In this document: positions 6,639 through 10,543 of the stretch, piece after piece
How positions within the stretch are numbered: position 1 is the first letter of the stretch
Layout: every line of letters begins with the position of its first letter
Assembly (NCBI GenBank): GCA_963205465.1
Contig: CAUJKG010000339.1
Location: forward strand, 1-10,543
Direction of reading: 5' to 3'
DNA: 10,543 bases
From: Pseudomonadota bacterium
Lineage (GTDB): Bacteria > Pseudomonadota > Alphaproteobacteria > Rhizobiales > Xanthobacteraceae
Notes under the pieces: model-generated
What the model saw: the letters and a program-made list of their open reading frames with translations, nothing else
What the model was told of the DNA's origin: nothing
Database searches by the model: none
Program-made: the position numbers and the translations under genes

Positions 6639-7030
6639 TCCTCGTCCTCGCGCTTGAGGTCGCGCTGTACCTCAGGCTGCTTCAACAGGCGATCGATCTC
6701 GTCGGCGCGATCGAAGCGCTCGTCGATGCGGAAATGCAGGTCGGGTGTGAACTTGGCGTTGATTTTTTTCGCAACCACGCCGCGCATGTATTTCTTGTTG
6801 CGGTTAAGCGCATCGATCACCGCGCGCGCGTCCTTGCCGCCGAGCGGCATCACGTAAGCGGTCGCGTGCCGCAGGTCCGGTGTCATTGCGACTTCGGGAA
6901 TGGTGATGACGTGCGTTTCCAGCACGGGGTCATGCACCTCGCCACGCGAAAACATTTCCGCCAGCGCATGGCGCACGAGTTCGCCCATGCGCAGCATGCG
7001 TTGCGAGGGCGCTTTTTCTTTTCCGCTCAT
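6635..7030 (-). CDS. rbfA: 30S ribosome-binding factor RbfA
   Basis: RbfA binds the immature 30S subunit and is needed for late 16S rRNA maturation and growth in the cold. The 131-residue product matches the family in length and motifs: SQRMLRMGELVRHALAEMF at the N-terminus, the HVITIPEVAMTPDLRHATAYV strand region, and the KH-type (type II) fold ending PDLHFRIDERFDRADEIDRLL, with a charged tail. It is a single small cytoplasmic domain. The ATG overlaps the stop of the YcxB-like gene by four bases (7027-7030) and a GGAG lies about eight bases upstream. The stop overlaps the truB start. RbfA normally follows infB directly, but here an extra gene lies between them. Confidence 0.97.
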   Translation of the reverse strand: MSGKEKAPSQRMLRMGELVRHALAEMFSRGEVHDPVLETHVITIPEVAMTPDLRHATAYVMPLGGKDARAVIDALNRNKKYMRGVVAKKINAKFTPDLHFRIDERFDRADEIDRLLKQPEVQRDLKREDEE

Positions 7031-7587
7031 TGCGCGGCTCCAGTCTTTTGATGGGCGAGTGCCAGCATCCGGTCGGCTTCCTGCGGTGACGCGAATGCGC
7101 GCCGGGGCAAAATCAGGCCGCTGTTCCTGCCGGTGAAAAGGAGGATGCAGCCGCGGACATCCGCGACCCGCCGCACCCCGCTCCAGGGGATGTTGGAGTA
7201 AACCGTGCCGATACGCGAAACCACGCCGTTTTCGTCGACGGTGATTTCATTCTCGCCTTGACCGATGATCTGGCCTTCGAGCGCGTCGCGGATCAGGCGC
7301 GGAAACAAAATGAAACTATGGAAGCAGTAGAACAACAGGCCGAAAATCACGGCCACGGCGGGCGGCGCGAAAGAACCAATGTGTTCGATGAGGAAGCGCC
7401 GCACCGGCGCATAGACCATGATAGGTACGCTGAGGAGCAGCGCGAGTCCCCAATAGGCGGCTGGAACGATGAACGCGTAGAGGCGCTCCGTCCACGTATA
7501 TTTGGTCGCGTACAACAGTGCGCGATACTCCTTCACCGTGGGGCGAAAGCGTAGTTCGAAGTGCGGCGCTGAATCCGGATTCTGCAT
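7027..7587 (-). CDS. YcxB-like two-helix membrane protein of unknown function
   Basis: The 186-residue product is not one of the standard genes of this cluster. A soluble N-terminus (1-36, FELRFRPTVKEYRALLYATKY) precedes two predicted membrane helices (about 37-59 and 74-96). A C-terminal soluble domain follows (about 112-176), with ITVDENGVVSRIG, IPWSGVRRV, LLFTGRN and LILPRRAF. The two helices followed by a small beta-rich domain with a central Trp and a late Pro-Arg-Arg resemble YcxB-like proteins (PF14317), an assignment from memory of the pattern. No enzymatic motif is visible. The ATG at 7587 is chosen because the in-frame extension upstream to 7872 overlaps infB and reads as low-complexity Arg/Pro. 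No Shine-Dalgarno sequence is present; the ATG follows the T-run of the infB terminator by five bases. It overlaps rbfA in an ATGA junction. Confidence 0.75.
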   Translation of the reverse strand: MQNPDSAPHFELRFRPTVKEYRALLYATKYTWTERLYAFIVPAAYWGLALLLSVPIMVYAPVRRFLIEHIGSFAPPAVAVIFGLLFYCFHSFILFPRLIRDALEGQIIGQGENEITVDENGVVSRIGTVYSNIPWSGVRRVADVRGCILLFTGRNSGLILPRRAFASPQEADRMLALAHQKTGAAQ

Positions 7588-7592
7588 CGAAT

Positions 7593-7630
7593 AAAAAAAA
7601 CGCCCGCCCGGAATCGAACCGGAGCGGGCG
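7593..7630 (-). terminator. Strong infB terminator containing a tRNA T-arm-like sequence
   Basis: After the infB stop the minus strand forms an 11-bp GC-rich stem (arms 7601-7611 and 7619-7630, one bulged base) with a seven-base loop, then eight T residues (7593-7600): a textbook Rho-independent terminator. The inner hairpin, complement of 7610-7620, reads GGTTCGATTCC, the conserved T-loop sequence of tRNA, with a T-stem of five pairs (one G-T) and a TTCGATT loop. No CCA end or cloverleaf accompanies it and the upstream sequence is infB coding, so it is not a tRNA gene. It lies between infB and the YcxB-like gene and should reduce transcription into rbfA-truB. Confidence 0.9.
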
Positions 7631-7643
7631 CCTATGCTGAAAG

Positions 7644-10208
7644 TTAGAGCGCGCGGGCGATCGATTCGACGCGATAGCACTCGATCACGTCGCCCTTGCG
7701 CATGTCCTGATAGTTCTCGAACGACATGCCGCATTCCTGGCCGGCTACGACCGAGTTCACGTCGTCCTTGAAACGCTTGAGCGTCGAAAGCTTGCCTTCG
7801 TGGATCACGACCTTGTCGCGGATCAGGCGGACATGCTGACCGCGTTCGACGCGGCCATCGGTGACACGGCAACCCGCAATCTTGCCGACCTTCGAGACGG
7901 CGAACACTTCGAGTACCTCTGCGTTGCCGAGCATGGTCTCGCGCAATTCCGGCGCAAGCAGGCCCGACATCGCCGCTTTCACGTCATCGACCAGATTGTA
8001 GATGATATTGTAGTAGCGGATTTCGACGCCGGCCTGTTCGGCCGCTGCCGCCGCTTCTCTGTGTGCGCGGACGTTGAAGCCGATAATGGCCGCGTTCGAG
8101 GAAGCCGCTAGCGTTACGTCGGATTCCGTGATGCCGCCGACGCCCGCAAGCAGAATGCGCGCTTTGACTTCGTCAGTGCCGAGTTTCTCGAGTGCACCGA
8201 CGATCGCTTCGACCGAGCCCTGTGCATCGCCCTTGATGACGAGCGGAAATTCCGCTGCACCAGCGGTCTTGAGCTGGCTCATCATTTGCTCGAGCGAACC
8301 GCGTACGGTCGAGGAGCGAGCCGCAGCCTTGTCGCGGCGCTCGTTCTTGCGGTAGTCGGCGATTTCGCGAGCCCGTGCTTCGGATTCGACGACCGCGAGA
8401 CGGTCGCCAGCTTCCGGTGCGCCGTTGAAGCCGAGAATTTCCACCGGCGTCGAGGGGCCGGCTTCCTTGATCTGCTGACCCTTGTCGGAGACGAGCGCAC
8501 GCACGCGGCCCCATTCCGAGCCTGCGAGCACGATGTCGCCGACCCTCAGCGTGCCGCGCTGCACGAGCACGGTTGCAACCGTGCCGCGGCCCTTATCCAG
8601 TTGGGCTTCGATCACAGTGCCCTCGGCGGCGCGTTTCGGGTTGGCTTTGAGTTCGAGAATTTCGGCCTGAAGTCCGACGACTTCAAGCAGCCGGTCGAGG
8701 TTCATCTTCTTCGTCGCCGACACTTCGACATCGAGCACATCGCCGCCCATCGATTCCACCTGCACTTCATGCTGGAGGAGTTCGGTGCGTACGCGCTCGG
8801 GCTTGGCATCGGGTTTGTCGATCTTGTTGATCGCAACGATCATCGGCACCTTCGCTGCCTTCGCGTGCTGGATCGCTTCGACGGTCTGCGGCTTCACGCC
8901 GTCATCGGCGGCGACGACGAGAATCACGATGTCGGTGACTTTCGCGCCGCGCGCACGCATGGCGGTGAAAGCGGCGTGGCCCGGCGTATCGATGAAGGTG
9001 ATCTTGGCGCCGGACGGGGCCTGCACCTGATAGGCGCCGATATGCTGCGTAATGCCGCCGGCTTCGCCCGCGACCACGTTAGCCTGGCGGATGGAGTCGA
9101 GCAGCGAGGTCTTGCCGTGGTCGACGTGCCCCATGATGGTCACGACGGGCGGCCGCGATTTCAGGCTCTCCGGCGCATCGGGCGCATCGAACAGACCTTC
9201 GACTACGTCAGAAGCGGCGACCCGCTTGACCGTGTGTCCCATTTCCTCGGCGATTAGCTGCGCCGTATCGGCGTCGATGAGATCAGTGACCAGTTTCATC
9301 TGGCCTTGTTTCATCAGAAGCTTCACGACATCGACCGAGCGCTCGGCCATGCGGCTCGCCAGTTCCTGAATGGTGATGGTTTCTGGAACCACGATTTCGC
9401 GCGCTACCTTTTCCTTCGGCTCGTCGCGGTGGCCGGTGATGCGTTGTGTGCGGCGCCGGAATGAGGCGGTCGAGCGTTGACGTTCTTCTCCGCTGGAAAG
9501 CGCGTTCGTCAGCGTCAGGCGGCCGCGCTGTTTGACTTCCGTCGTGCGGGTGGGCCGCGGCGGCGGCGGAGCCTTCGCACCCGGACGGCGCGGACGGGAC
9601 TCTTCCTCTTCGTCCGCGACGACCACGCGGCCGATGGTAGCGGGACGCGCGGCTGTTGCCGTCTTCGGCGCTTCTTCGCCGAAACGCTTGCGGGCTTCCT
9701 GCTCTGCCTTCTTCTTGGTTTCTTCGTCGTGCGCGCGGCGGGACTCTTCTTCCTTCTTGCGCGCTTCCGCGGCTTCGCGTTCGACCTTTTCGATCGCTTC
9801 GCGTTCTGCGCGGCGCTTGGCTTCCTCGATGGCTTCGCGGCGCTCGTGCTCTTCGCGCTCGCGTGCGTCGATCAGCGCGCGTCCGCGCGCGTCGCGCTCC
9901 TCATCGGTGAGCGTGCGCAACACCATGCCGCTGCTGCGCGGCGTGGAAGAGGTCTTTGGCGGCGTGACCGGCGCTTTCCGCTGCGGAGCCGTAGGTGCGG
10001 GCGCGGTGGTCGGCGCTGCGGTTTTTGCCGGGGCAACGGCAGCACCGGGCTTCGCGGCCGAGCGCGGGCCCCGCTTCACTTCCACAACCACCGTCTTCGA
10101 GCGGCCATGGCTGAAGCTCTGCCGCACGGTTCCGGTCTCCGAACGCTTCAGGGAAAGCGTCTTCGAAGGTGCGCGCGTCTTTTCGCCAGGGTCTTTAGTG
10201 TCGCTCAT
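7644..10208 (-). CDS. infB: Translation initiation factor IF-2
   Basis: IF2 is the GTPase that recruits formyl-Met-tRNA to the 30S subunit and promotes 50S joining. The 854-residue protein starts with an alphaproteobacterial IF2-associated segment (TLSLKRSETGTVRQSFSHGR, 17-36). An Ala/Pro-rich linker (50-92), a long highly charged coiled-coil-like region (about 100-180) and a basic linker follow. The IF2 N-terminal domain is at about 272-325. The G domain has G1 GHVDHGKT (360-367), G2 around GGITQHIG (384-391), G3 DTPGH (407-411), G4 NKID (461-464) and a G5-type SAT (497-499). The beta-barrel and fMet-tRNA-binding domains complete the protein, ending IECYRVESIARAL. The ATG overlaps the ylxR stop (ATGA, 10205-10208), so the start depends on coupling; only a weak purine stretch precedes it. 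Confidence 0.99.
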   Translation of the reverse strand: MSDTKDPGEKTRAPSKTLSLKRSETGTVRQSFSHGRSKTVVVEVKRGPRSAAKPGAAVAPAKTAAPTTAPAPTAPQRKAPVTPPKTSSTPRSSGMVLRTLTDEERDARGRALIDAREREEHERREAIEEAKRRAEREAIEKVEREAAEARKKEEESRRAHDEETKKKAEQEARKRFGEEAPKTATAARPATIGRVVVADEEEESRPRRPGAKAPPPPRPTRTTEVKQRGRLTLTNALSSGEERQRSTASFRRRTQRITGHRDEPKEKVAREIVVPETITIQELASRMAERSVDVVKLLMKQGQMKLVTDLIDADTAQLIAEEMGHTVKRVAASDVVEGLFDAPDAPESLKSRPPVVTIMGHVDHGKTSLLDSIRQANVVAGEAGGITQHIGAYQVQAPSGAKITFIDTPGHAAFTAMRARGAKVTDIVILVVAADDGVKPQTVEAIQHAKAAKVPMIVAINKIDKPDAKPERVRTELLQHEVQVESMGGDVLDVEVSATKKMNLDRLLEVVGLQAEILELKANPKRAAEGTVIEAQLDKGRGTVATVLVQRGTLRVGDIVLAGSEWGRVRALVSDKGQQIKEAGPSTPVEILGFNGAPEAGDRLAVVESEARAREIADYRKNERRDKAAARSSTVRGSLEQMMSQLKTAGAAEFPLVIKGDAQGSVEAIVGALEKLGTDEVKARILLAGVGGITESDVTLAASSNAAIIGFNVRAHREAAAAAEQAGVEIRYYNIIYNLVDDVKAAMSGLLAPELRETMLGNAEVLEVFAVSKVGKIAGCRVTDGRVERGQHVRLIRDKVVIHEGKLSTLKRFKDDVNSVVAGQECGMSFENYQDMRKGDVIECYRVESIARAL

Positions 10209-10543
10209 TCTTGTTCCAGTTCTTGGTTGCTCTTGCCCGGCACGTCGTCGCCGCTGGCGATTTCGCCAGAACGCCAGCGCTTCAGTCTCAGGCTGCGATC
10301 GAGAAAACCGCCGCTCGCCGGGCTTGCGAGCAGGGCAGCATGTACCACATTTGGCCGTCCGAGGGCCAAGTCCAATTGGCTACCGGTAAATAGGGTCAAA
10401 GAGGGGGTTTTCCCACCCCTTTCGGCGTCGATCCGGCGCGCGAGCCCGTCCAGTTTGCGCTTTCCGTCGGCCGCCCCGTCCGACGAATTATAGAGCGCCA
10501 CCGCCTTGCCGGCGAGAAGGGCGCTCTCCGTCTTGGCATTGCC
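10205..10543 (-). CDS. ylxR: YlxR-type RNA-binding protein, C-terminal part (runs off right edge)
   Basis: The frame is open from the right edge to the stop at 10205, giving 112 residues without a start; the preceding codons read GNAKTESALLAGKAVALYNSS. The conserved stretches KLDGLARRID, LTLFTGSQLDLALGRPNVVHAALL and GGFLDRSLRLKRW match, from memory, the C-terminal L7Ae-like domain of the DUF448/YlxR proteins of Hyphomicrobiales. The N-terminal YlxR domain should lie beyond the edge. The family binds RNA or nucleoid-associated targets and its role is not settled. Its place directly before infB, overlapping by four bases, is the standard order nusA-ylxR-infB. The reading from an internal GTG at 10501 is a truncated version of this same gene, not a separate start. 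Confidence 0.9.
   Translation of the reverse strand, partial: GNAKTESALLAGKAVALYNSSDGAADGKRKLDGLARRIDAERGGKTPSLTLFTGSQLDLALGRPNVVHAALLASPASGGFLDRSLRLKRWRSGEIASGDDVPGKSNQELEQE

Noticed and set aside
7601..7630. A tRNA gene on the minus strand
   Set aside because: Only the T-arm matches. The sequence upstream is the coding end of infB, and there is no D-arm, anticodon arm, acceptor pairing or CCA.
7588..7872. N-terminal extension of the YcxB-like protein into infB (281-residue version)
   Set aside because: The extra residues overlap infB out of frame and cross the terminator; they are Arg/Pro-rich. The family-like sequence begins at the Met at 7587.
8286..10493. Long plus-strand open frames opposite infB and the ylxR end (8286-9257, 9477-10493)
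   Set aside because: Both are antisense to infB/ylxR, low in complexity (Arg/Ala/Phe/Leu-rich), and have no recognisable motif.

Overview
The window reads as chromosomal DNA from a high-GC alphaproteobacterium, most likely order Hyphomicrobiales (Rhizobiales). This rests on the DUF448 plus L7Ae-type YlxR protein, the style of PNPase, IF2 and RpsO, and the divergent oxyR/katA pair. I cannot fix the genus from sequence alone. Almost all of it is coding, and no stretch over 300 bases lacks a gene.

Left part (1-2890): the 5' part of a gene for a small secreted His/Tyr-rich protein runs off the left edge on the minus strand. Its upstream region carries a perfect CRP-type dyad. Next comes katA (minus, small-subunit haem catalase) with a strong intrinsic terminator. 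It is divergent from oxyR (plus, peroxide-sensing LysR regulator with both redox cysteines). The 96-base katA/oxyR gap holds palindromic OxyR-box-like sequence and candidate promoters in both directions. oxyR has no Shine-Dalgarno sequence, and its best promoter would start transcription at the ATG itself, so the mRNA may be leaderless.

Right part (2890-10543): the conserved translation and RNA-processing cluster lies entirely on the minus strand, transcribed right to left: ylxR (C-terminal part) - infB - small YcxB-like membrane protein - rbfA - truB - rpsO - pnp. Three junctions (ylxR/infB, ycxB-like/rbfA, rbfA/truB) are 4-base ATGA overlaps. The infB/ycxB-like junction instead holds a very strong intrinsic terminator whose hairpin contains a perfect tRNA T-arm sequence. 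This would split the cluster, and the YcxB-like gene is an unusual occupant of this position. The rpsO-pnp gap holds several hairpins, including a long stem-loop in the pnp leader that may serve RNase III/PNPase autoregulation. pnp and oxyR converge on a shared bidirectional terminator.

Functionally the window joins a peroxide-stress module (OxyR controlling KatA) to a ribosome/RNA module: IF2 initiates translation, RbfA matures the 30S subunit, TruB makes tRNA pseudouridine 55, S15 is a 30S protein, and PNPase degrades RNA. I found no CRISPR array, insertion sequence, complete tRNA, rRNA or defence system. The interest is in regulatory sequence and operon layout rather than a new multi-gene system.
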